64,000 nt of DNA. It comes from Lenzites betulinus (lineage: Eukaryota; Basidiomycota; Agaricomycetes; Polyporales; Polyporaceae). Made by a program: the position numbers and the translations under genes. Below are positions 31,948-44,724 of this stretch, piece by piece (position 1 is the first letter of the stretch; each line of letters starts with the position of its first letter). The notes below the pieces were generated by a model. That model saw nothing but the letters and a program-made list of their open reading frames with translations, searched no databases and was not told where the DNA came from. The DNA lies in contig JABYQU010000027.1 of NCBI GenBank assembly GCA_022264855.1, positions 1-64,000 on the forward strand. The letters are read 5' to 3'.

Positions 31948-34900
31948 ATGCACAGCGATGCCACCGAGGCTGCTCTAGGCTTGCTCGGGCTCACCACTGC
32001 TGCTGCCCCCTCTGCCGCATCCCCCTCGTCGTCCACCGTCCCTGCGAAGCGCAAGCCGCCGCCGTCTGCGTCCTCGAATGACCCTTCGCCCAGCTCAGAC
32101 ACCATCTCCTGCATCTGCGGTATCCCCGCCGACGACGGCTTCTCCATCGCCTGCGACGCTTGCGCCCGCTGGTGCCATGCCGCCTGCTTCCAGATCGACG
32201 AGCACCAGGTCCCCGACGAGTGGCTCTGCTGGCGCTGCAACCCCCGCCCCGTCGACAAGGAGCGCGCGGTCAAAATCCAGCGTGCACGCCAGCGCGCCGC
32301 CGCCCATTCTGCCGGCCTCCACAAGCGCAGAGCCAGCCCTGGCGTCGACCGCAGGTCTCGCAAGCCCAGCGCCCTCTCCGCCGACGGCCACCCCAACAAG
32401 CGCAAACGACGCGCCTCCATCGTAGCCCCAGCGCACCCCGCCGAGGACGAGCACGTCGACATCGATGAGCCCTGGCAGCAGACCTACGTCCCCATCTCCA
32501 AGGACATCGTCAAGTCCGACGACGCCCGCGACCGCCTCCGCAGGTTCTCCGCCGACTGGCGCGGCATCACTGCCATAAGTCCCTCTCCGTCTCTCACCCC
32601 AGGCTGCTCGACCCCCGCCATGCTCACCCCGGACGCCTTTCCTGCCCATCCCCCCATTTCCCTCCAGCCCCTCCCGAACAATGGTGCCTACCCTTCACTC
32701 TTTGCGTCCGGCAACCCCTCGGTACGTCCACCGCTCTATGCCGTCCACGCTACCCAGCCCATCCCCTCTGCAAAGTACATCGCTCCGTACCCATCCACGA
32801 TCGTCTCCACCGCCGCTTACCTCGCCGACCCGCTCAACTCGTACGCACACCTCGGGCTTCCGAAAGCGCACGTGCACCTCATCGGCCCCCCGCTCGACGT
32901 CGCGCTTGATGCGCGGTTCACTGGCGACCAGAGCAGGTTCGTTCGGAGCGGCTGCCGTCCCAACGCTGTCATTCGCCCTGTCCTCTGTCACGCCAAGAGC
33001 TCGCCACCTTCGCCGTCCGAGGATTCCCTCTCTTTCGGCATCTTTGCCCTCCGCGACCTCAAGCCAAACGAGGAGATCGTGCTCGGGTGGGAATGGGATG
33101 ACGGCAATGTCGTGCATTACCTCCCCGCTCTGATCGAGAGCGCGTTCGAATTCCCGTGCGTCCCCCCTGCTTCGCGCTAATCTCATACTCTTACTCACCC
33201 GCTCCCAGCCCACATCAGATCCAGCACTTCCGCAAGCAGATGACCTCGCTCTTACACACCCTCTCGTACACGTTCACGACGTGCGCGTGTGGCGCGAACG
33301 CGCGCGACTGTGCCCTCGCGCGTATGGCCGAGTTCGTCGAGACCCAGGCGCCGCCCACGCCCGAGCCCTCTCCGCCCTCCCAGTTCACGAAGGAGAAGAA
33401 CGCGGCGCGCGCGGGCGCTGCGGACAACACCACGCCCGACCCCGTCGACTTCGGCCCGCTCGTCGGCGTCGAGCGCGGGTTCCGCACGCGCGAGCGTATA
33501 CCGTCGTCTGGCGGCATGGGCGGCGTCGAGGTCGTACCACCCGAAGCCGGCCCGTCGCGTGTGCCCGCGGAGCCTTCCAGTGCGCGGCGGGTATCGTTCC
33601 CCGACGACCTACTGAGTCCGCCAGTGAAAGCGCGGCACGGGAAGAGCAGGCACCGGGATAGGAAGGGGAAGGCGCGGGCGGAGGATGACGAGGTCACGGA
33701 GGAGAGCGACGGGGATGTGGGACGGGCGAAAGGTGCGTCTTCCATGCGTTTTCATTCCCCCTGTATGGCGGTGCTGATGTTCGCTTGTCTTGATGGGTAG
33801 CACGATCTCGAATACGCCGCCGCGAGTCCCCGGACCCAGACCAGGAGGATGGGATGGATGTGGATAGGGATGAGAAAGGAAGTGAGGTACCAGAGGAGAT
33901 GCTCCCGCCCAAGCTGCGCAAGGCTTGGATGCGCGAGCGCGCAGCGCGCTTGCACGAGGAGCGCCGCCGCATGTCCATCGGACAGGACGCGCGCACGCAG
34001 ACCGCAGTGGAGGCAGCACCTGAGGACGCCACGATGGGTGGCACGGAGTCTTTCGGTAAGCTGTGCGTACGCATGATCAGTATCAGTTCCACTAACACCT
34101 CTCCGATAGACTCGCGCGAGATGCCGCCGCCGCCAGTCCCGCCCTCACGCACGCCCCCGCTCGCCTCCGCGCCCCCCACGGCGGCGGCCCACTCGCGTTC
34201 CCATCCGCCTCTCTCCGCGTCACCCCTGTTGTCCGCCGCCCCCGCGTCCGCAGCAGCCAAAGCGCCGCGCACGCCCGCCTCCCCCTCCATGCCCTTCTCC
34301 CGCCTCTCTCTCCTCTCCCCCGTCATCCCCGCCCCCGCCTCCATCTCCGGCTCGGCAAACACCGAGTCGGCGTCCCCGTCCCCCGCACTATCCACCGCCT
34401 CCCTACCCGCCGCGGCCACGGCGCCCGCACGGAAACGGAAGCAGTCCGCGGCGTCCGCTGAGGGCAAGGACACGAAGAAGCCCCGTGCGCGTGCACGCAA
34501 GGAGAAGGCGCGTCCCGCCGCGGACAGCGAGAAAGAGCCCGCGACGCCGTCTGCGGAGCGGGATGATGCGCCTGCGCTCCTCGCGCCGTCGCTCGTGCGC
34601 AAGGACTCGGCGGGCGCGGGCGCGGCGAAGCGCAAGAAGAGCACCGCCGGCGCCGCGCAAGGCAAGGCGGGCGCGGGCGCGAGGGTGAAGGCCGGTGACA
34701 AGGCCAAAGTTTCGAAGGAGGCGGCGGCGCAGGAGAAGGGCGGTGGCAAGGCTGGCAAGGCCAGCCGAAAAACGGAGAAAGACACTGCGGAGCGAGGTAA
34801 GGCAGAGCAGAGCCCGCGAGCAGGCGTGCAGGAGCTCTCGCCGTCGACGAGCGGCGTGTCGTCCCCCGCTCTCGCCAGTGCCGCTCTTCCCTCGTTTCTT

Positions 34901-36913
34901 CCCGCAGAAACCCCCGTCATGCAAGAGCGTCCCGAGCCACCTCGTTCACCGTCATCTACACCAATATTAACGCCGCTGCTCACATCGAACATCCCGAGCG
35001 AGCCTGTGGAGACCGTTCCCGCTGCTGCAACCACCCCACCGGAAGATGGGGGTACGGAAGCTGCGCAGGAGCACCCGACGACACCCACACCAGCCGTAGT
35101 CACACCCACTCTCCCAGCCCCAGCCGCGTTACTCGTTCAGGAAAAGGACGAGGATGTACAGATGATGGCCAACGACCCCGCCCCTCCGCCCCCCCAAGAC
35201 CGCCCCGCTCCTGAAGATCAGCTCTTACCTGCACGCGTGCCGTCTCCTCCGCCTCTGCCCCAAGCGACGCCGTCCCCCTGTGTACCCGCCTCGGACCTGC
35301 ACTCGCCTGCGGTCTCCACCACGGTGCCAGTACGCTCGCCCACCCCGCCAGACGCGTCCAACCTCTTTGCCCCAGACGCGACCGTGCCGTCGCTCACGAC
35401 CGCCGCCCCCGCGCCCCCATCTCCGGATCCGAACGATGAGTCCTTCCGCCTCACTCACGCCTCCCCCCCGGCACCCACCCGCGCGAAGTCGCCATCCCCG
35501 CCGCCGCCGCCACCAAAGGTGAAGCTCTCGCTGAAGGACTTCGCGATGCGCAAGAAGAAGCAGCGCGCGGAACAGCAGGCGTCTGCGTCGCCGCAGGTGG
35601 GCGTGCCCGCGCTTCCCCCCGAGGATACGTCTGCTTCGCCGCTGGGAGGCTCGCGTGGGCTGCCCGAGGACGCCGTGCCTGCGAGTGCGGAGGACGCCGC
35701 GTCTGCTGTTTGGGACGACGAGACGCGAGCTCGCACACCTGCATCGGTAGAGGCCGCCTCTGGGGCGGAGGACCGGAGGGACGGCCGTCAGAATTCGCCT
35801 GGTATGCCGCCGAGTGTACACAAGACGAAGGATGAAGATGGCGACGTGCAAATGGGCGAGGATGCGCAGGCTGTCATAGCTGCCACCCCCGAAATACCGC
35901 GGCCGTCCACTCCTCCCCTCGCGCAAGTCCCTGTTTGCTCTGATGTGGCTGCCACATCAGTTGCGCCAGCTGAGGAAGCCGTTTCTGAGAGGAAGCAAGC
36001 TCCGCAGAGTAACCATCCCGAGGACGCAAACCACCGTCCCCCCACGTCTTCACTATCGCGTTCTCCGGAGCCTGTTCACAAGCCCGCGACGTACCGTGAG
36101 GATCCGCGTCTCACCTGGCGCTCCTCCACAGAGGATTCCTTCCGGGCCAAGGTCGAGGTACTCGAGGATCGAGTTCCCGGCGGACATGACCGACACTACC
36201 AACGCCATCGGTCGTACTCGCCTCCTCCCTACACCCCGTCGCCCATCTCGCCCACCAGAGACCGCTTCAACGAACCCTCCTCGGCGCCCAGCCGTCCCTT
36301 GTCCATCTCCAGCCAGGCCTACTCCCGCGCCCGCACCCCAACCCCACCCTGGTCCCCTCCTCAGTTCTCGACCCCGCGCCACCTGCCCGCCGCACCCGCC
36401 TCCGCACCCCCGCCCCAACATCCGCAAGAGGACGGCGAGATCTTCAGCCCACCGCCGCCCAAGGCGCCGCCGCTCGCACCGCCCACGCAGCCCCGCTCCT
36501 TCTACGCACTCGGCGGCGGTGGCGCAAACGTGTCCCCGCCGCCGTCCCGGCGCACCACGCCCCCACCGTCGATCCGCCGTCCGCTGCACCCCGCGTCGTA
36601 CCGGAACGCGCCCGCCGCGCGCCCGCTCCCGAGTGCCCCGCGCGCGCTGCGTGCCCCCGGTGCGTTCCAGACGTACTCCGGCACGGGGGGCGCGGGGGGC
36701 CAGAACGCGCCGTACTACGCGCCGCGCGGGCCGTCCGCAGACCGGGACCGGGATCGGGACAGCCGGGATCGCGAGCGCGACAGAGACCGCGAGCGGGACC
36801 GGGACAGGGATAGGGAGCGGGATCGGCGGGACTGGGGGCGGGAGCGCGGCGAGGCGGACAGGGCGTGGATCCCTGGGCCGTCGCGCGGGCGTGGCCGCGG
36901 CTGGGGCCGCTGA
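31948..36913 (+). CDS. PHD-SET protein, Set3-like
   Basis: Predicted chromatin protein of the Set3/UpSET/MLL5 group, whose SET domain is generally thought not to methylate. The start chosen is ATG 31948 (MHSDATEAALGLLG). A C4HC3 PHD finger lies at about residues 50-100 (CICGIPADDGFSIACDACAR, then WCHAACF and WLCWRC). Basic nuclear signals (NKRKRRAS) and a SET domain follow, at about residues 285-410 (RFVRSGCRPNAVIRPVLC; FGIFALRDLKPNEEIVLGWE). Introns occur near 33155-33215, 33733-33800 and 34055-34110. The rest, about 1000 residues, is disordered: Pro/Ser/Ala-rich with Lys-rich patches. It ends in Arg-Asp/Arg-Glu dipeptide repeats (36735-36840) and RGRGRGWGR. The total is about 1600 residues. 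The SET core lacks the usual NHS start of the catalytic motif. Confident about architecture; orthology to Set3 is inference. Confidence 0.88.
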
Positions 36914-38090
36914 ATATTAATGTGCGTCGCGCCGCTGTTCTTGTGTTCCTGTGCTTGTCCGAGTCTGTGTATGCGCGGAGCTAGAAGATTGAATCGTTTG
37001 TGTATGTGCTGTATCGCCCGACGCTGCTCCGGCCGCGCGTCCGCTCCTTGCCCGCCCGCTCTTGCTCTTGCTCTTCCGTATCGCCACATAATGTTCTTGC
37101 CGTCCCCGTCGTTCGCTTATGATTATAGTATTATTGGCCCAGCAGCCTCAGCCGGATCTCGCCACGGCGCCGCCCTCCTTGTATCTCCCCTGTTCTGGTT
37201 AGCCGTACGTACTACCATTAATCCGACTGTTGTTGAACACCGCACACATGCTTCTGTCTTGACGGAATGGTTTTCGTCCCCCTCGTCCGCCAGTAAGTAG
37301 TACAGGTAGTGGTACTTAAGTATCCGACGCGCGCCTACTCGTCACCCATCTCCGCCTTCTCCAACGACGACGACCAACTACCACGACGTCCCGGATGTAT
37401 ACTCGTCAGCGTCGGACAGATCTGCGGGATTTGGTACTGACTTGGTACAGGCATTGGTTATCAGTTCGCGGAGTGTTCGCGGATGCTTAGTGCGGCGCGA
37501 CAGAGCCTTGCGCCTCTCCAACTTCCGTGACGGTACAGTATGTCGGGTCGCCCAAAATCCGCAGGTAGCCTGACCCGTCTCTCTTGAACACGAGCACGCC
37601 GATTACGACTTGTGTCCGCCACCGTAGTCTCTTCAAGAATGACATCCCACGGCGCCCCTTCGCCCGGATCCCACTGTCTGTCACCGACCCATCCGACCCA
37701 TCCAGATTGGCCATGACATGCCGTAACGAGTACATGAGGGCGCAAAGTTCACGCGCAGGACCCCTGACGACCTTGTAATTTCTAAAGATGACAGGCGCGA
37801 GGAGGATACGCAAGGACGACCGGCAGCGCGCGATGGTCGAAGCTACCGCAGCACACACCACGACTCCGCGCGATGGTCGAAGCTACCGCAGCACACACCA
37901 CGACTCCGCGCCTCACGGTGCACGCGCGTACAGAGTTCACGCAGCCCGGGGGCAAGTGTATAAAAGACCTCTGCGGGAGGCGGGAGACAACAAGGACCCC
38001 TGACGACCGCCGCCATCTTCGCACCTCCGCACACTTTGCTGCTCATACGCACCAAAGTGAAGATTCGTAACTCTTCAATTCGTACTACGC
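36914..38090. other. Intergenic, with a perfect 40-bp tandem duplication
   Basis: 37831-37910 is two identical 40-bp copies (each starts CGATGGTCGAAGCTACCGCA). A minus-strand open frame at 37487-37861 (APVIFRNYKVVRGPARELCA and onward) has protein-like composition, but no family that I know and no supporting intron signals. The rest is 3' and 5' flanking sequence. Confidence 0.45.
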
Positions 38091-41017
38091 ATGCCAGTGC
38101 GACACCCACCCAGGATGATATCGGTATCGACGTCGAGCACCGCGCTTACCGCAGCATCCGAACCCCTTTTGCCGGGAACGGAAGTAGAGACGTCGCTCTT
38201 AGGCGACTCGTCGTTTAACAAGTCAAGCCAGGAGCTCATCCAGTTCGTCACGACGCTTCGCAGCCTTGGGTACGCGTCCATTCTGTTCCTCGCGTCCTTG
38301 GTTACTGGTACTTCGCGCGGCTGACCCTTTCGCGTCGCGTCGCAGTGCGCAGGTCCTACTTGATCTCCCCCGCATCGTCGTTATCGGAAACCAGTCCGCT
38401 GGAAAGTCCAGTCTCGTCGAGGCCATCTCGGGCGTACGCCGTCCCCTTCTCATTCTCCGCCTCGGACTCACCCCCTCTCGCAGATCAGCGTCCCGCGCGA
38501 CGCCGGCACATGCACGCGCTGCCCCATGGAGTGCCGTCTCGCGCACGTCCCCGCCTCCGCCGGCTGGACATGCCAGATCTCGATCCGTTGGGAGTTCGAC
38601 GGCGACGGGATGCGCCTGGACGAGGTCGCGGAGACGCCGTTCGGGGCGCTGCTCACGGACAAGGCGGACGTTGAACCGATGCTCCGGCGCGCGCAGGCCG
38701 CAATCCTCTCCGTGTCGGCCATGTCTTCCGGACGCGATGCCGCCGTGCGTCAGTTCGAGGGAATGGCGATGGAGGAGGTGCGGCGGAGCGCGGACCCGAG
38801 GACGGGCGGCGCGCGCGTGCTCGCGTTCTCGCGCAACACGATCTGTGTGGACCTGAAGGGCCCCGAGCTCGTCGACCTCTCCTTTGTAGACTTGCCCGGT
38901 GAGCACACACACGCTGTAGAAGTGTTGTGAGGCCCGCTGATGTAGCCAACAGGGATCGTGCAGAACGCGGAGGCAGAAATTGTCCAGCTCGTCGAGGACC
39001 TCGTGACCTCCTACTGCCAAGGCAACTGCTTGATCCTAGTCGCTCTTCCCATGAGTGGTAGGTATCTTGCCTGACCGCTCGCTGAACTGGTGCTGATCTT
39101 ACCTAGATGATATCGAGAACCAAAAGGCTGCTCGCATCGCTAGACACGCAGACCCCAGTGGCAAGCGCACTATCGGTAAGCTTTTCTATTCAGCTCTCAG
39201 AGCAGCACACACTGACCCAGCGTCCTCCCAGGCGTGCTGACAAAACCAGACACGATCCCCGCGGGCTCCACGAAGCGGCGCGACATGTGGCTCGATGTCC
39301 TTGAGGGGCGTGAGCACGTCCTCACGCACGGGTACTACTGCACGCGCCAGCCGGACGACGACCAGCGGCTCGCGGGCGTCACACAGGCCGCTGCGCGCAC
39401 AGCGGAGGCCGAGTTCTTCCGAGGGACGCCTCCGTGGAGCTCGTCAACGCACCCGCACCGGTTTGGGACGCAGAACCTGGTGAAAAACATCAGTGAGCTG
39501 CTCACGAAGATCATCGGCGAGTCGTATGTACTCTCAGACATCGTTACTCGTCTGTGGTACTGACCCACCTGGGCCGGCGTGGCCAGGCTCCCCGGGCTGC
39601 TGGAGGAAGTCGCCAAGCAGCTCACGCAGGCGAACGCGTTGCTGCAGGCGCTCCCGCCGGCCGTGACGACGGAGCCGTCCGCATTCGTGCTGGATCTCAT
39701 CACCAAATTCAGCAACGACGTCGCCGAGCTTGTCCAGGGCTCCGAACGGCAGGCCGCGCTTGTGCAGAGCACTCGCGACTCGTATATCAAGTTCAAGTAC
39801 GCGATTCTTGGGACGGCGCCGCAGTTCATACCGTACGAAGACGCGCAGCGGGGCGGGGCGAAGTCGAAGCGCGCCTTCCTGGCGATCGACGAAGAGAAGG
39901 ATGAGAATGTAAAGGTGAAGGTCCCGGCAAGGCATCTGTATCTCGAGGACGTGCGGGAGCACATTCGCGCGTACGTGTGCGCTACTTCTGTTGCCTGGGC
40001 CTCTGACGATCGAGCGACGCAGGTCGGTGACAAGGGAGCTTCCGAACAACATTCCGTATTCTGCCAAGCGGTCGCTCATCGCGGACTTCCAGCAGACATG
40101 GGGGGTCCACGCTACGACCTGTTTCGAGCGTGTCCAGACAGAGCTCAAGAGCCGCTTGACGGAGCTGGTCAAGCACCGCTTCGAGCGGTTCAGCCATCTC
40201 AAGGCTGTGATTACGTATGCCCTTCCGCTGTGCTCTCTCTGTCGAGTAGAGACAACTAACGACGTAATCCCAATAGCCCAGCACTTTTTGAGCAAGTCAA
40301 CATATGCGGCTTGGAAACAATTGCACACCTGGAAACGACCTTGAAGCTGGAGCGGGGGCCACCTTTCACGCAGAATACGCACTATCTCGCGGAGAAACGC
40401 GCCAAACAGCTTGCTTTGTACAAGCAGGCGCGTGCTAGCAACAGCAGATCCAACAAGGGTGATGGCCAAAGCGAGGACGACGAGAGCAGCGGAAGCACCA
40501 GCAGGCCCTCGACTTCATCGTTCGGTGGGTTCAGGCTGCAAGATATGAGGAGGCCCGAGGAGGCGGAAGAGGAGAGGGGGAAGGAAGAGAGTCTCAGGAC
40601 TGTACTAAGCGAGTTGGTTAAGTTGGGGTACTCCGTGAAGGCAGAGGATCTCGGGAAGCTGAACCCGCCAGATGAGTACGAGGAGGAGCTCGAGGTGATG
40701 GCGGAGGTGCGGGCGTATTTCCAGGTCACGTACAAGGTGCGTCTGTCGCACTCCTCTGTCCACTCAGTACTGACTGCGCGCAGCGGGTCATCGACTCCAT
40801 CCCGCTCTCGATCGACCTCCACTTGCTCTACACGCTGGCGGAACGGTTGCAGGCCGTGCTCATCGAGAAGCTGGGCCTGGGGTCCGCGAAGTCGGACGCG
40901 CGATGTGCGGCGTACATCGCAGAGGACCCGCACGTCGCCGCGCAGCGGTCGGAGCTCCTCGCGAAGAAAAAGAAGCTCGAGGCCGTCCAGCGCGAGCTCT
41001 TCAACTTCGGCTTGTGA
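38091..41017 (+). CDS. Dynamin-family GTPase (Mx/DRP-like)
   Basis: Large GTPase that assembles on membranes and severs or remodels them. It starts at ATG 38091 (MPVRHPPRMISVSTSSTALT), with an alternative at 38115. About ten short introns. Seen in order: SSQELIQFVTTLRSLG; G1 GNQSAGKSSLVEAISG (about 38388-38436); ISVPRDAGTCTRCPMECRLA; G3 LSFVDLPG (ending about 38900); IVQLVEDLVTSYCQGNCLIL; G4 VLTKPDTIPAGS (about 39236); a middle domain (LPGLLEEVAKQLTQANALLQ; RELPNNIPYSAKRSLIADFQ); an acidic/Ser-rich insert (about 40440-40600); and a C-terminal GTPase effector domain (VIDSIPLSIDLHLLYTLAER) to a TGA at 41015-41017. No pleckstrin or mitochondrial signature was seen. Fits the Mx-like dynamins common in basidiomycetes. 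Confident about family, not about the role. Confidence 0.92.
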
Positions 41018-42585
41018 GCGTGCCGCGTGGGTATAGCACGTATCGGACTCGCTCAGGCTGATGATGGCTACGAACGTTGTCTTGGTCTCCCTTGCATATT
41101 GCTGTCAACTGTTATCGTTGTTGTATTACGAACAAGTCTCAATCCCTCATCCCGCTCATGGAACGCCCGCGACACGGTGTACTGTACTCTCCAAGCGATG
41201 TGGGAATGGTAAAATTGGCTTAGAGCGGCCAGAGATGGATCGGGGACAGCCTGAGACGACGGAGACAAGGACGTAGACAGCGAGGCGCACCCTCGCTGCC
41301 TTACTACATAGTACCGCTCGTCGCCCCACTCGCATCTTCACCACGCTCGCCCATTCGACACCCGTCACCCGTGAAGCTTGAAGCTTGAAAGTCTCAAGAC
41401 CGGCAAGAGAACGCGGATCAAACAGGCACGCTGCCTCACTTAGATTGCCAGCGCTCCGAAGGACAACAGCACGCGTCCGCCGGTCTGTTCTCTCCTCTCA
41501 CCATCGAAAATCAACGCTCGACAGTCGTGTAGAGAGAGCCTTGCGCTACGTCGTCTCACCACTGGCATTGCAAGTACCGATAGCTAAACCATGACAGCCC
41601 CTACATTACAACAGTCGTGTACCGTGGCGATGGCATCAATGCTCGTCAGGCCCGAGTCAATTGTGCCATCAAGTCGACTACCATCTGCTGTCCCGGCATC
41701 CTCGCCGCACTCGCAACGTCAAAGCTAGGCGTGGAGAGACATTGTAGGGTCACCCGGCCATGGTGCAAAATACGCAAGGGTCCGGTTACCCCTGCCGCAT
41801 GTGTGGCTGTGGGTAGACTGCGGGCGGAGAGGAAAGCTGTCCCTGGGTTCTTCCAAACGCCGATCCGATGGTGACAACGAAGGCTGGGAACTAGGAAGAG
41901 ACATCACGATGGTGAGTGCACAATCCGTGGGTATGAACAGGACCGCTAAAACGAGATCCGTGGGCAGACGCCGGGTTGCAGATGCGACATACTACCACTG
42001 CTACCAGGGTTTTCGCGGGCCCGTCGCCGGCATGTCACTCTGGCTTACCGACGCCGTGTCGCTACGGAACGTGCGCAGGTGTGTCTCTTGCGTAAGCTGC
42101 AGGCTACACACTTCGGACGTAAATGCGAGTGGGTCAGACGCGCCTTAAACGCATGCGCCTGGCGGACTGCTATTCTTGCAGGTATGCCACGCTCGGCCGC
42201 CTGCCAAAGTGGCATACGTCCTGGGCCGCCCTGATCCGCTATGGCAAGCATGCTCACGCTGTGGACGTATCCAGGAACGGGCTTCCCCCGCCGGTCATCA
42301 TTCGTGGGTATTGGCAGCTCTCACCGCATGGGACGGTCAATGCACGAAGCCGCTCTCTGCCATCGATTGGCTGCGCACCCTCTGATTGCGTTGTGTAGGT
42401 CAGTACCCACCCATCAGTGCATCCGCAAAGCCCCCTCGTCAGCCCATCACCCGACCAGACACTTTTCTGGATTGACCATGCACTCGAGCCCCATCCGATG
42501 ATCCCGTTGACGCTTCGCCAAGGGCGTATAAGAATGGAGTCCGCTACCTTAGCCCTTGACCTGTTCCCCCTTTCCCAGACAACCC
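41018..42585. other. 1.6-kb intergenic region
   Basis: No gene or repeat that I can support. The right end is the promoter of the phospholipase gene: GCGTATAAGAATGG near 42520 is a TATA-like element about 60 bp before its ATG, followed by a CT-rich tract (CTGTTCCCCCTTTCCCAG). Confidence 0.45.
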
Positions 42586-44724
42586 ATGCGAGTTCTTGCT
42601 GCCTGCTGTCTCGTCTGGCTCTGTGCCGTGCCTTCGGTCTTTGCCCAGACTGTTGCTGCTCAGGCGTACGCCCCGACATCGCAGTCGTGTCCTCCTGGCA
42701 CGAACCTCGTGCGGGAAGCGGGACAAGACGTTTATAGCCAAACGCTCAGCGACGACGAGCAATGCTATATCTCGGCCAGGCAGTCCCTCGTCCTCCCGCA
42801 GGCGTGGGCTGCGTACTCGCTAAACGTCCATCAGACTGCGCCTGTGGCACTTCCTCCATACGTCGCCGCGATTCTGAGCGGCCTACTGGGCAATGATGCA
42901 CTTCCGAACCTCGGCATTGCTACCAGCGGCGGCGGCCTCCGGGCTGCGCTCTTCGGTGCAGGCATACTCGGCGCGCTCGACGGACGCAACCAGACCTCGG
43001 CCCAAGCTGGAGTCGGCGGTCTCCTCCAGGCAGCGCAGTACCTAGCGGGGCTTTCTGGCGGCTCTTGGCTGGTCTCTTCACTCTCTCAGGCCGACTTCCC
43101 GATGCTTCCGGACCTCGTGTTTGGGACTCCACAGGCGGCGGCGGGCGAGGACGCTTTCGGGGGGTGGATTACGCCCATCGACCTCCTCCAGCCAAGCCCA
43201 GACGCGAACGTCACGGCCGCATTCCTCGAACTCCTCGTCTTCGAGATCCGCTCAAAGTGGGCGGCGGGGTTCCCAGTGTCCATTACGGACGTGTGGGGCC
43301 GCTCTCTATCGCGCCACTTTGTGAACGGGACGACTGCGGCGAACTTTTTCGACACAAGCGTGGCACATGGCGCGGGCATCACGCTCTCTGCGATCGCGAA
43401 CGTGTATGTCCTCTGGAGATCGTTGGCGATGCACGTTCATCTCTCACCGTGCTTCTGCAGATCAACGTTCCGCGCTTATGCGCAGCCGTTTCCCATTGTT
43501 ATCGCCGATTCGCTTGTGGACAGGCCCAATTCCTCGGTGGTCGTCACCGAGGCGGGCGACATTGTCCCATTGGTGAACCCTATCTACGAATTCAACGTCT
43601 GTAAGTTCGCGGAATATCTATAGCCGTGCCAGTTTACCCCAGACTCACGCATCAAGGTAGACGAGACCGGCTCCTTTGATCCCGTGCTGGGGGCGTTCAC
43701 ACCGACAAGGCTTCTCGGATCGCCCAACAGCAGCATCTGCGTCGAGGGCTACGACCAGCTCTCGTTCATTCAGGGGGCGTCTTCCAACCTGTTCAACGGT
43801 CAAAACACCTCGGTACGCACCAGTCTGCATCATTGTTCGCGCCGACGTAGCAGCGACTTGACACACTGCGTTCGTGGCCCATGTAGGCAGCGGCGCTCGC
43901 GAACTCCTCGGCAGGCCCTATCATCGGGCTCATCGAGGAGCTCATGCCGCAAACCGGGCTCCGCTTAGACGCCGCGCCGCTCCCAAACCCGTTCTTTGGT
44001 CTGTCGCCGGACACCTTCGTCGACACGAATAGTACAATCTTGGCGCTTGTGGACGGCGGCGAGGACGGCGAGACGACACCTTTGCAGCCGTTGCTCGTCA
44101 GGGCGCGCGGACTGGACACGATTATCGCGATCGACTCTGTACGTGCTATGCGCTGATCTGGTTAAAAATCCGCTCAGGCTTTTCGCACAGCCCGCTGACA
44201 CCGCGGACAACTTTGCGGACGGGAGCTCGCTCATCGTGAGACTGCCCTACTCGCCTCCTTGCCCAATCCCGCTGACCCGCCTTCCGCAGGCAACGCAAGC
44301 CCGCGTACAGGCCCTCAACGGCGCGTACGCCTTCCCCCCGGTCCCCCGCACGCCCGCCGAGTTCCTCGCGCAAAACCTGACCGCGCGCCCCACGTTCTTC
44401 GGGTGCAACAGCAGCGCCGCGTCCGGCGCGCCGCTCGTCATATACCTCGCGAACGGCGCCGCGCCCCTCGGGCAGCCCCCGCTGACGAACAACCCGACGG
44501 CGAAGCTCTCGTACACCGCGGACGAGGCGCAGGCGGTGCTCAACCAGGTGTTCGACGTCGCGACGCAGGGCATCCCGGGCGAGGGCGCGGACGGCGCCCC
44601 GGCGAAGGACCCCGAGTGGCCGTCGTGTTTGGCGTGCGCGGTCGTCGACCGGGCCAGGCGGAAGCTGGGGTTCGTGCGGGACGGCGTGTGTGCCAGCTGC
44701 TTTGAGCGGTATTGTTGGAGCTGA
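42586..44724 (+). CDS. Secreted lysophospholipase / phospholipase B
   Basis: Fungal PLB of the cPLA2 catalytic family. It cleaves acyl chains from (lyso)phospholipids outside the cell or at the wall. ATG 42586. Signal peptide MRVLAACCLVWLCAVPSVFA. The oxyanion loop SGGGLRAA lies at about residue 113 and the nucleophile motif GLSGGSW at about residues 155-161. The catalytic Asp lies in LVDGGEDGETTPLQPLLVRA. Short introns near 43410-43460, 43602-43655, 43812-43890, 44140-44195 and 44236-44290. The C-terminal part (LTARPTFFGCNSSAASGAPL; CLACAVVDRARRKLGF) has the paired cysteines of this family and ends CFERYCWS at a TGA (44722-44724). No clear GPI signal, so likely free secreted. Several N-glycosylation sites (NGT, NSS, NTS). 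About 600 residues, the usual size. Confident. Confidence 0.93.

Noticed and set aside
34403..34924. Minus-strand frames opposite the PHD-SET gene
   Set aside because: Shadows of the GC-rich disordered region of the plus-strand gene.
37487..37861. Minus-strand frame of 124 codons before the dynamin gene
   Set aside because: Protein-like in part, but no known motif, no splice support and it overlaps the 40-bp duplication. Mentioned only as intergenic content.
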